Below are positions 1-6,084 of a stretch of 7,926 nucleotides of DNA, in pieces (within the stretch, counting starts at the first letter, position 1; the number at the start of each line of letters is the position of its first letter). The DNA is taken from the NCBI GenBank assembly GCA_017620315.1, contig JAFZQQ010000374.1, positions 1 through 7,926 on the forward strand, read 5' to 3'. The notes beneath the pieces are model-generated. The model saw only the letters and a list, made by a program, of their open reading frames with translations. It made no database searches and was not told the DNA's origin. The stretch is from Oscillospiraceae bacterium. GTDB lineage: Bacteria; Bacillota; Clostridia; Oscillospirales; Oscillospiraceae. A program made the translations under genes and the position numbers.

Positions 1-270
1 CGCCTCCGGCGGGCTCAGGCGCGGGTGCCGGGGCCGCGGCTCCGCCGCCGTTCATCAGCGCTTCGATCTGCTCCTGCGTGAGCGTCCCGCCGCCTCCCGC
101 CGGTGCGGGTGCGGGCGCCGGGGCTGCGGCTCCGCCGCCGCTCATCATCGCCTCGATCTGCTCCTGCGTAAGCGTTCCGCCGCCTCCGGCGGGTTCGGGT
201 GCGGATGCGGCAGGAGCGTTCGCCGCTGCCATCATCGCCTCGATCTCCGCCTGAGACATCGGGCGTCCGC
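1..270 (-). repeat. 90-bp tandem repeat encoding the FliY linker
   Basis: Bases 1-90 and 91-180 are two direct copies of a 90-bp unit differing at about 13 positions. Bases 181 to about 270 are a third, more diverged copy with a spacing of about 87 bp. The period is a multiple of three, so the frame is kept. Each unit encodes a Gly4 stretch, a TLTQEQIEA(M/L)M-type peptide, a Gly3 stretch and an Ala-Pro tail. The last codons before the window edge (Pro-Ala-Gly-Gly) match the start of another unit, so the array may extend outward. Confidence 0.9.
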
Positions 271-916
271 CGGAATCATCCTCGATCTCAGCCTCAAGGA
301 CGCCGGACGAATCCTCGCCCTCGCCCAGGCCGAAGCCGGAAACCATTTCCTTCGCGAGCTCCACTGACATAACGTTCATGAACTCGCTGCTCATCGCACC
401 TTCGATGCTCAGCGCGAAGGAGACTACCACGATCGGGCCCTGCTGCACGGGCAGATGCTCCGCGCGCATCTGTTCCATGCTGTCGCAATTAAAGGTCACC
501 GGCGTTGAAATGTTGACGACGCGTCCGAGGAAGTCGCTCAGTGCCGTGGAGGACGAGCCCATCATCTGGTTCATGACCTCGCAGACCGCGCTGAGCGTCA
601 GGTCGTTGAGCTCGAACTCCTCGTCCGGCGTCTCCATTCCCATAAGGATGTCGACGATGAGCTTGACGTCGCTCATTTTCAGAAGCATGATGTTGCTTCC
701 GTCAAGTCCTGCGACATAGCGTATCTCGACGCCTATCGCAGGATTCAGCTGTCCCAGTGTGAAGTCCTCCGCATTTACGATCCTGACTGTCGGAGTCGTA
801 ATGTCAACTCTGTGATCCAGCAGGTTAGAGACCGCTGTTGCCGAAGAGCCCAGACTGATGTTCATGATCTCTCCGATGGCGTCTATTTCCATCGGGGTAA
901 AGATTTCATTCGCCAT
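1..916 (-). CDS. fliY: Flagellar motor switch phosphatase FliY, 3' end beyond window
   Basis: C-ring switch protein that hydrolyses CheY-P and, through a FliN-like C-terminal domain, forms part of the rotor. 305 codons are visible; the FliN/SpoA domain lies beyond position 1. The reading starts at ATG 916-914 (MANEIFTPMEIDAIGEI), overlapping the fliM end by 11 bp, with a loose GGGAGGGAG about 12 nt upstream. Residues 1-200 are a CheC-like domain. Both phosphatase centres fit the family pattern [DS]-x3-E-x2-N-x22-P: D12/E16/N19/P42 and S109/E113/N116/P139. Residues 215-305 form an acidic, then Ala/Pro/Gly-rich linker with three copies of an (L/M)(S/T)Q-x-x-IEA-(M/L)M peptide at residues 220-229, 249-258 and 279-288. 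Bacillus FliY carries such a peptide at its N-terminus, where it is missing here. Gene position after fliM, the phosphatase motifs and the GSSATA(V/L)S stretches make the call firm. Confidence 0.95.
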   Translation of the reverse strand, partial: MANEIFTPMEIDAIGEIMNISLGSSATAVSNLLDHRVDITTPTVRIVNAEDFTLGQLNPAIGVEIRYVAGLDGSNIMLLKMSDVKLIVDILMGMETPDEEFELNDLTLSAVCEVMNQMMGSSSTALSDFLGRVVNISTPVTFNCDSMEQMRAEHLPVQQGPIVVVSFALSIEGAMSSEFMNVMSVELAKEMVSGFGLGEGEDSSGVLEAEIEDDSGGRPMSQAEIEAMMAAANAPAASAPEPAGGGGTLTQEQIEAMMSGGGAAAPAPAPAPAGGGGTLTQEQIEALMNGGGAAAPAPAPEPAGG

Positions 917-2066
917 CTCTCTGCAAACTCCCTCCCTCATCAAGTTCCGGCTCTGCAACGATCTCCGGCCCGGTCAACTCGCCCGGTTCACTTTCAGTTG
1001 CAAGTCCCTGCAGCTCCTGCATTGCCTGTATCTGCTGTTGCTGCTGTTGTTGTTGCTGATCGCGGATCAGTGTAAACTCGCTTCTCAGCTCGCCCTGCAC
1101 ATCGCGTATCTTGACTGCAAGGCGTTTTTCGTGTGTTCCCATGTATCCCGCGAACCACTCGCGTCCGCCGATACGAAGACTGACCACGGAATCCTTTTTC
1201 TTATTCATGTCGATCACATCGCCGACATTCAGGTTGTAAATGTCCTGCAAACGGAGCCTTGTGCGTCCAAGCTCCGCCGTGATCTCCAGCTCGCTGGTGC
1301 GAAGGTGGGTATAGATGTCGTCCGAATGATCCTCGCGTTCCTTGCGCATCACCGCGTTGCCCTTGTTGATCTCGGTGAATATCTTGCTCAGCACCGCATC
1401 CGGAAGGCAGATGTCCAAGCGCCCGGAGCTGTTTGAGAATTTGATGTCTAGGCTGACCATGATGACCGTTTCTTCAAAGCCGATGAGCTGCACAAGCGTA
1501 GGGTTTGCCTCGATTCGCCCGTACTCGAAGCGCAGGCTTATGTAGTTCTCCCAGCTTCCGCCCATTATATTGACGAAGTCAGTCATAAGGTTCTGGTAAA
1601 GGCTCAGGTCGAGGTCCGTATAGGTGTAGTCGGAGGGCAGATCCTCCTCAACATCGCCGTTGCCGCCCATAAGTCTGTCTATAAGGCTGACCATTATGCT
1701 CGGCGTCGCCACGATGATGACCGGGGTGTCCTCTCTGTCGCCGTGGATGTCCAGATACGCCAGAGTGACCACCTGACCGTCGATCAGTGCGTTGGAAAAC
1801 TCGTAGTATCGCTGCTCGTCGACCGTGTCCACCTCCACCTCGCAGGTGGCGCGGGCAAGTGCGTTGATACGGGTGTTTAGGACCTTCGCATAGTTCTCGA
1901 AAACACCGTTGAGCATCTTCAAACGCTCCTTGGTGTATTTTCGGGGACTTCGGAAGTCGTACTTTAAGTACTTCTTTTCTTCCTTCTGCTGCGAGAGGTC
2001 CTGAGTCCCGCTCATTGCTGCGGCCAACAGCGCGTCGATTTGACTTTGTGATAATACCTCGGCCAT
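906..2066 (-). CDS. fliM: Flagellar motor switch protein FliM
   Basis: C-ring protein that binds CheY-P and transmits the switch to the rotor. The product is 386 aa. Residues 5-14 (LSQSQIDALL) are the CheY-P docking peptide. YDFRSPRKYTKERL (36-49) leads into the CheC-like middle domain, which has the GGxG motif at G134-G137. The C-terminal SpoA domain (about 255-332) includes LRLQDIYNLNVGDVI and ends around EFTLIRD. After it comes an unusual tail of about 50 residues: nine consecutive Gln (337-345), then an acidic Pro/Glu/Gly stretch; most FliM proteins stop soon after the SpoA domain. The start ATG 2066-2064 has GGAGAGG seven bases upstream. It begins 38 bp after motB and its end overlaps the fliY start, suggesting translational coupling. 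No fliL lies between motB and fliM. Confidence 0.97.
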   Translation of the reverse strand: MAEVLSQSQIDALLAAAMSGTQDLSQQKEEKKYLKYDFRSPRKYTKERLKMLNGVFENYAKVLNTRINALARATCEVEVDTVDEQRYYEFSNALIDGQVVTLAYLDIHGDREDTPVIIVATPSIMVSLIDRLMGGNGDVEEDLPSDYTYTDLDLSLYQNLMTDFVNIMGGSWENYISLRFEYGRIEANPTLVQLIGFEETVIMVSLDIKFSNSSGRLDICLPDAVLSKIFTEINKGNAVMRKEREDHSDDIYTHLRTSELEITAELGRTRLRLQDIYNLNVGDVIDMNKKKDSVVSLRIGGREWFAGYMGTHEKRLAVKIRDVQGELRSEFTLIRDQQQQQQQQQIQAMQELQGLATESEPGELTGPEIVAEPELDEGGSLQRDGE

Positions 2067-2104
2067 CGATCAACCTCTCCTGCCGTTCTACAGTAATCTT
2101 AGTC

Positions 2105-2995
2105 TCAGGGCTGCGGAGGCACGACTGCGTTCATCGCGGCGTCCGCGTTGTTAAGCCCTCCCGCATCGGCGGCTTCGCTGCCCGTTATAAGCGACGCCTC
2201 TCCGGCGCGGATACTGGTGTACTGCTCAAGCGCGTCGCCGAGCTTGCTTTCAATATCCTTGCCGGTAATGAGCAGCTCAACGCGGCGGTTATGCGCGCGG
2301 TGCGCGCCGTCGGCATTGCTGTCCACCGGTCGCCACTGTCCGTAGCCGATGCTGAGAAGCCTTGCAGGTTCTATGGAGCAGTTTTCCTGAATGTAGATCA
2401 GAACGTTCGTCGCGCGGTTCGAGGCAAGTCGCCTGTCGCCCTCGACGGGGTTCGGGGCGTCGGCACGCGCCTGCGCGGTATGCCCCATGACGCGCAGCTC
2501 GTCTATCGCGGGTACGGCAGGCTCCAGCGCGCCGATAACGACGTCGAGGATCTCCTTTCCGTCGCGGCGGAGCACCGGGCTGTCTCCGTCGAAGAACACC
2601 GCGTCCGCGAAGGACACGAACACGTACCCGTCGCCCTTGGTGATCTCGATCACGTCCTCCATCTGGCTTTCTTCCGCGTAGCTTTTCAGCGACTGGAAAA
2701 GCATCTGGAGCGCGTCCTCAACGTCCTGCGGGGTCATCTCCTCCGGGCCGAGCTGAAGCTCGCCGGTGCCAAGGTTGTCATCCCCCGCGATGGGGCCGTC
2801 GTTGCCCGAGGTCTCCTGCGCGTCCAAAACCGCGCTGGGGTTGAAGCTCTGGACTATCGCCTTCCATTTATCCTGGCTGATGGTCGACATAGAGTAGAGA
2901 AGAACGAAGAAGCACAGCAGAAGCGTCACCATGTCGCCATAGGTGTCCATCCAGTTCGCGCCGCCGCCACCGCTGCTTTTCTTTTTAACTGCCAT
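2105..2995 (-). CDS. motB: Flagellar stator protein MotB
   Basis: Stator subunit that anchors the MotAB ion channel to peptidoglycan. The product is 296 aa. A short basic, Gly-rich cytoplasmic start (MAVKKKSSGGGG) precedes NWMDTYGDMVTLLLCFFVLL. D21 fits the conserved ion-binding aspartate and residues about 22-38 the single transmembrane helix. A periplasmic linker (about 40-115) leads to the OmpA-like domain (about 116-245), with LASNRATNVL and NRRVELLI conserved. The usual GHTD motif reads GHTA (A174), followed by a longer loop than in E. coli; R194 is kept. A tail of about 50 residues rich in Ala, Gly and Asn follows. Ion type (H+ or Na+) cannot be judged here. ATG 2995-2993 has AAAGGA 11 bases upstream, inside the end region of motA, and the gap to motA is 18 bp. 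Confidence 0.95.
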   Translation of the reverse strand: MAVKKKSSGGGGANWMDTYGDMVTLLLCFFVLLYSMSTISQDKWKAIVQSFNPSAVLDAQETSGNDGPIAGDDNLGTGELQLGPEEMTPQDVEDALQMLFQSLKSYAEESQMEDVIEITKGDGYVFVSFADAVFFDGDSPVLRRDGKEILDVVIGALEPAVPAIDELRVMGHTAQARADAPNPVEGDRRLASNRATNVLIYIQENCSIEPARLLSIGYGQWRPVDSNADGAHRAHNRRVELLITGKDIESKLGDALEQYTSIRAGEASLITGSEAADAGGLNNADAAMNAVVPPQP

Positions 2996-3013
2996 AGCGG
3001 TACGTTTCCTTTC

Positions 3014-3823
3014 TTACTCGTCCTTCTTGCCCTTCTTGCCTCCGCCGCCGTCACGGTCTTTCTGGCTGACAAAGGTCAAAAGGCGCTCGCGAAGGAACTT
3101 GGGGTTCTCGCCCGCCTGAATGCCGCAGATGCCCTCGACGATGATCTGCTTGCAGATGACCTCCTTTTCATCCTGCGAGCGCAGATGCGTCGCAAGAGGG
3201 CCGAAGATCATATGTGCAAGTATACAGCCGTAGAACGTGGTGATAAGCGCGGTGCCCATGTCGTTACCGAGGTTTGAACTGCCCTCCGACATATTAAGGC
3301 CCTTACACATGTTCACCAGTCCGCACAGCGTACCGACCATTCCGAATGCCGGCGCGACTGCCGAAGCCTTGTCATACAGCGCAGCGCCCGCGTCGTGGCG
3401 CGCCGACATGTTTTCGATATCCGTTTCAAGCACCGTTCGCACGCGATCCGCGTCGCTTCCGTCGACGAGAAGCATGATCGCCGACTTGAAGAACGGGTCG
3501 GTCTGCTCCGCCGCGCTCGCCTCGAGCGAAAGAAGGCCGTCCTTTCTCGCCTTGTTCGCCAGTTCGGTGAGCTGGTCAATATAGAGCATGGGGTTGAACA
3601 GCTTGGTGTTGAGAACGATCTTAAAATGCTTCGGGATCGATTTGAGCGTTGCTGCCGGCATACGTGCCGCCACGATCGCGAAGGTACATCCGACGACGAT
3701 CATAACGCTGGGGCCATCCCAGAAGTTTTTCAGCTTGTCGATCGATATCGCCGGAAACCCGAGCATTCCGAGGAAAATGAATACCGTCGACAGGACGACG
3801 CCGATAATATATGTAATATTCAT
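3014..3823 (-). CDS. motA: Flagellar stator protein MotA
   Basis: Membrane subunit of the stator; its cytoplasmic loop pushes on FliG. At 269 aa it has normal length. Predicted helices are at about 3-22, 37-54, 154-175 and 190-212. The cytoplasmic motif ARKDGLLSLE contains R93 and E101, matching the charged residues that contact the rotor. VAPAFGMVGTLCGLV in the third helix carries the conserved proline P158, and P209 in the fourth helix is also kept. The C-terminus is a flexible Gly/Lys-rich tail (GGGGKKGKKDE). ATG 3823-3821 is preceded seven bases upstream by CAGGGTGG. It lies 35 bp after flbD and 18 bp before motB, so the stator pair is co-transcribed. Confidence 0.96.
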   Translation of the reverse strand: MNITYIIGVVLSTVFIFLGMLGFPAISIDKLKNFWDGPSVMIVVGCTFAIVAARMPAATLKSIPKHFKIVLNTKLFNPMLYIDQLTELANKARKDGLLSLEASAAEQTDPFFKSAIMLLVDGSDADRVRTVLETDIENMSARHDAGAALYDKASAVAPAFGMVGTLCGLVNMCKGLNMSEGSSNLGNDMGTALITTFYGCILAHMIFGPLATHLRSQDEKEVICKQIIVEGICGIQAGENPKFLRERLLTFVSQKDRDGGGGKKGKKDE

Positions 3824-3858
3824 TGTCTATCCACCCTGTAAGGAACGAATTTCGACGA

Positions 3859-4077
3859 TTACCGCTTGTCGACGAGCGTGACCTGACGATGTATGTCCAC
3901 GACCTTGGCAGTATAATCCGCTATCTTTTGGATTATCTCTTCCCCGGTCTCTTCGACGAGATAATAGTCGCGGTTCATCATCACGATCTTCGTTTCCGGG
4001 ATGAATTCGATGTGCTGTATCTGGTTGTGGTTGACAAGGAATTTTTCCTTGCTCTTCAGCTTGCTTAATACGATCAT
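3859..4077 (-). CDS. flbD: FlbD/SwrD family flagellar protein
   Basis: Small cytoplasmic protein of 72 aa in the FlbD family (Pfam PF06289), known in Bacillus subtilis as SwrD (YlzI), which raises motor torque for swarming. The sequence starts MIVLSKLKSKEKFLVNHNQI, continues with HIEFIPETKIVMMNRDYYLV and ends in a helix EEIIQKIADYTAKVV. This is the usual family layout of short strands, a turn and a C-terminal helix. The start ATG 4077-4075 is chosen because it matches the family N-terminus; an in-frame ATG at 4149 would add 24 Arg-rich residues that translate a hairpin. The ribosome site is weak (AAAGGA about 12 bases upstream). Lying directly before motAB fits a role in stator function. It is not the unrelated Caulobacter regulator also called FlbD. 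Confidence 0.93.
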   Translation of the reverse strand: MIVLSKLKSKEKFLVNHNQIQHIEFIPETKIVMMNRDYYLVEETGEEIIQKIADYTAKVVDIHRQVTLVDKR

Positions 4078-4104
4078 ATATCCCGCCGTCCTTTCCCTTT
4101 GCTT

Positions 4105-4138
4105 CCCTGTCCGCCGCCGCTCACGGCGGCGGACAGGG
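4105..4138 (-). other. Perfect 15-bp GC-rich hairpin between flgE and flbD
   Basis: Bases 4105-4119 (CCCTGTCCGCCGCCG) and 4124-4138 are exact reverse complements around a 4-base loop. In the minus-strand transcript the loop reads UGAG. The element begins 36 nt after the flgE stop codon and ends 27 nt before the flbD start codon. No U run follows it on either strand, so it is not a standard intrinsic terminator. A role in protecting the 3' end of upstream mRNA, or in RNA processing, is inference. Confidence 0.85.
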
Positions 4139-4174
4139 CGGCGATTCATGATTCAGATCAGAAAGAGCCGGTTA

Positions 4175-5602
4175 TCAGCGCTTCATATTGACCAGCTCTT
4201 CAAGCATGGAGTCGGTCACTGTGACGATACGGGTGTTCGCCTGATAGCCGCGCTGCACCGTGATCATATTCGTGATCTCGGTTGCAAGGTCGGTGCCGGA
4301 GGACTCAAGGCCGCCGGTGATGAGCTTGGTGTCGCCCGCGCTCTCGGGTCCGGTGACGTTGCCGTCCTTGTCCTTGATACCGCTGACTGCACCCTTGATA
4401 GTGGTCACGCGAACCGTACCGGCGCCGTCAGCCGCCTGATAGTAGCGCCCGTCGACGTGCGTCACGCCGTTGGGGTTCGTCACCTTGGCAATGGCGAGGT
4501 AGCCGACGGTGTAGATCTGGCCGTCGCTGGTCATGGCGCGGATCGCGCCCGACTTCTCGTCGATGGTCACGCTGTCCGCCTGCAAACGTGTGTCCGCGCC
4601 GTCCACAAACTTTGCGGGCTCGGCGGGAGACTTGACGCCCGAGGAGGGCAGATTCGGCGTGTTGTACTCAACCGGCTTTGCGGCGATGTACTGCGGCCAC
4701 TCGATGGTGTTGGTGTCCTTGTCGCGGGTCATAAGGCGGATGGCGCCCATGACCGAGGTCTGCGTGACCGTTGCGCTGACAAGATAGGAGTCGCCGATCT
4801 TGATCGCGGGTTTTCCCTCAGTGCCGCTTCCCGTGTCGATCCCCAGACGCGCGAGAAGGTTCTTTTCCTCTTCGGTAAGCGCATCGGGTGTATTTTCATT
4901 CTTGGCGACCAGCTCGTTGTACTTGTCCTGCGTCAGCGTCTCAAAGTGGACGTTATGGAGGTTGACTCCGAGCTTCTGAAGCTTTTTGATCTCGTCCTCG
5001 GTCATGTCGCGCAGCTCCTTGACGACAGGCTGCGTCGCGTTGGGATCGTTGTTGTTATTGTTATTGTTGTTCTCCGTGCTGACAACGATCTCGCCGCTGC
5101 CGAGGTTGTACTGTGTGGTCAGATCCGCTTCTTCCTCAAGGAAGCCCCAGACCACGCTGCCGTTACCGTCGACCAGGTAGCCGTTGGGGTCGATGTTGAA
5201 GTTGCCGAGACGCGTGATGTTCATGCCCTTGAGGCTCGCCTCGTCGCCGCAGGAAACCGCAGTTGCTCCGCTGCCGAGCTCCTTGTCGCCGACGAAGAAG
5301 AATCCGTCGCCGTCGATCATCGTGTCGAGCAGCTGGCCCGTGGGGTTGTAGTTCTTGGTGCTCATGTCGATGTCGATGGTACCGATGGAGGCGCCGAAGC
5401 CGACCTGAGCGGGGTTGCGGCCGCCGGACACCAACGTGCCGTCGGAACCGCTGCGCTGCGTGGTGTAGAGAGCCTCGTTGAACGTGTAGCGCGTCGCCTT
5501 ATAGGCGGTGGTGTTGACGTTGGAAACGTTGTTTCCGATAACGTTCAGCGCATTCATGTGGGACTTGAGTCCCGAAACAGCCGCATACATGGAACCTGTC
5601 AT
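4175..5602 (-). CDS. flgE: Flagellar hook protein FlgE
   Basis: Extracellular structural protein of the hook, exported by the flagellar type III system. The product is 475 aa. The N-terminal rod domain has SGLKSHMNALNVIGNNVSNV and TTAYK (residues 10-35). LLDTMIDGDGFFFVG (91-105) and TRLGNFNIDPNGYLV (130-144) are typical FlgE motifs. The C-terminal region (429-475) has GGLESSGTDLATEITNMI, then VQRGYQANTRIVTVTDSMLEEL, the Flg_bbr_C signature. The surface domain is unusual: eight Asn in a row (178-185), two related 15-residue segments (200-214 and 242-256) and one cysteine (C118). ATG 5602-5600 is chosen because AAAGGAGG lies 10 bases upstream and the family N-terminus begins here; an in-frame ATG at 5668 would add 22 unrelated residues. 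The presence of FliK and FlgD upstream supports FlgE over FlgF or FlgG. Confidence 0.95.
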   Translation of the reverse strand: MTGSMYAAVSGLKSHMNALNVIGNNVSNVNTTAYKATRYTFNEALYTTQRSGSDGTLVSGGRNPAQVGFGASIGTIDIDMSTKNYNPTGQLLDTMIDGDGFFFVGDKELGSGATAVSCGDEASLKGMNITRLGNFNIDPNGYLVDGNGSVVWGFLEEEADLTTQYNLGSGEIVVSTENNNNNNNNDPNATQPVVKELRDMTEDEIKKLQKLGVNLHNVHFETLTQDKYNELVAKNENTPDALTEEEKNLLARLGIDTGSGTEGKPAIKIGDSYLVSATVTQTSVMGAIRLMTRDKDTNTIEWPQYIAAKPVEYNTPNLPSSGVKSPAEPAKFVDGADTRLQADSVTIDEKSGAIRAMTSDGQIYTVGYLAIAKVTNPNGVTHVDGRYYQAADGAGTVRVTTIKGAVSGIKDKDGNVTGPESAGDTKLITGGLESSGTDLATEITNMITVQRGYQANTRIVTVTDSMLEELVNMKR

Positions 5603-5612
5603 TTTAAATGAT

Positions 5613-5620
5613 CCTCCTTT
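5613..5620 (-). promoter_or_regulatory. Ribosome binding site of flgE
   Basis: AAAGGAGG in the transcript, 10 bases before ATG 5602. It decides the flgE start in favour of this codon over the in-frame ATG at 5668. Confidence 0.88.
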
Positions 5621-5634
5621 TTTGGTGCGCCGCC

Positions 5635-5661
5635 GGGGATCAGCCAATCGGGCTGCTCCCC
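5635..5661 (-). other. Hairpin in the flgE leader
   Basis: Arms 5635-5645 and 5651-5661 pair over ten base pairs with one G·A mismatch, around a 5-base loop. It lies between the TIGR02530 gene stop and the flgE ribosome site. No U run follows, so it is not an intrinsic terminator. A role in mRNA stability is possible but unproven. Confidence 0.6.
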
Positions 5662-5689
5662 ATAGCATCCTGAAGAGGTCCTGCTATCT

Positions 5690-6076
5690 TTAAAGAAGTA
5701 CGGCGCCGTCGATATTTGTGAATACGTTTTCCTTCATTTCCTCCTGCGACATAGTGGTTATCACCCTGCCGTAGGGGATGTTGATTATGAACGCCCTGGA
5801 ATCGTCGAACGCGAGGATATTCGTCGCGCCCTTCTCCTGGGCCTTCTCGACCGAGCTTGCCAACCTGTCCATCAGCGTCGGCGTCAGCTCTATGCCCCTC
5901 TCCTCCGCGCGCTCAAGCGCGTGCTTGGAGAAATTGACCTGCTGTGCGCCTTGCGTCTTTTCCGCAAGCTGCTCACGCAGCATTGCGCCAAACGCCGTTT
6001 GTCCGCCGGGAGTCTTTTGACTGCTTACGGACGGCGTCACGACAGGCTGCACGGGGCCATGGATCTTTTCAATCAC
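5690..6076 (-). CDS. TIGR02530-type flagellar operon protein
   Basis: A 128-residue protein matching the flagellar operon family TIGR02530, found in Clostridia and other Firmicutes next to flgD and flgE. Its biochemical role is not established. The N-terminus (1-45) is Gln/Thr-rich and likely flexible. The conserved core begins NFSKHALERAEERGIELTP (48-66), continues with a helix (LMDRLASSVEKAQEKG) and a strand-rich part (NILAFDDSRAFIINIPYGRVITTM), and ends KENVFTNIDGAVLL, the family's hallmark C-terminus. It starts at GTG 6076-6074, supported by AAAGGAGG eight bases upstream and by the Met-Ile-Glu-Lys-Ile start. No signal peptide or membrane segment is visible. Its place between the hook scaffold and hook genes suggests a part in hook assembly or export; this is inference only. 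Confidence 0.92.
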   Translation of the reverse strand: MIEKIHGPVQPVVTPSVSSQKTPGGQTAFGAMLREQLAEKTQGAQQVNFSKHALERAEERGIELTPTLMDRLASSVEKAQEKGATNILAFDDSRAFIINIPYGRVITTMSQEEMKENVFTNIDGAVLL

Positions 6077-6084
6077 GGCTCAGG

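Noticed and set aside
1648..2073. Second minus-strand frame overlapping the fliM 5' half
   Set aside because: It is an out-of-frame reading of fliM, whose conserved motifs are continuous; no frameshift is needed.
2531..2538. GCCGATAA on the plus strand, also at 3800-3807, resembling a sigma-28 -10 element
   Set aside because: Both lie inside motB or motA coding sequence, point antisense, and lack a TAAA -35 element at the right distance.
2015..3277. A 420-codon open frame on the plus strand opposite motB and motA
   Set aside because: Antisense to two conserved stator genes and without recognisable motifs; it is a codon-bias shadow.
4105..4138. Hairpin as an intrinsic terminator splitting the operon
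   Set aside because: No T run follows the stem on either strand, and no promoter is visible for flbD-motAB downstream.
4078..4149. In-frame ATG at 4149 giving FlbD 24 extra residues
   Set aside because: The added Arg-rich stretch is the translation of the intergenic hairpin; FlbD proteins start at MI-x-L.
4001..5611. A 536-codon open frame on the plus strand opposite flgE
   Set aside because: It is antisense to the clearly recognised flgE, its translation is Arg/Val/Asp-rich with no family resemblance, and it has no ribosome site. Long antisense frames are expected in GC-rich coding DNA.
5603..5668. In-frame ATG at 5668 giving FlgE 22 extra N-terminal residues
   Set aside because: The extension translates the leader hairpin and ribosome site, has no ribosome site of its own, and does not fit the FlgE N-terminus.
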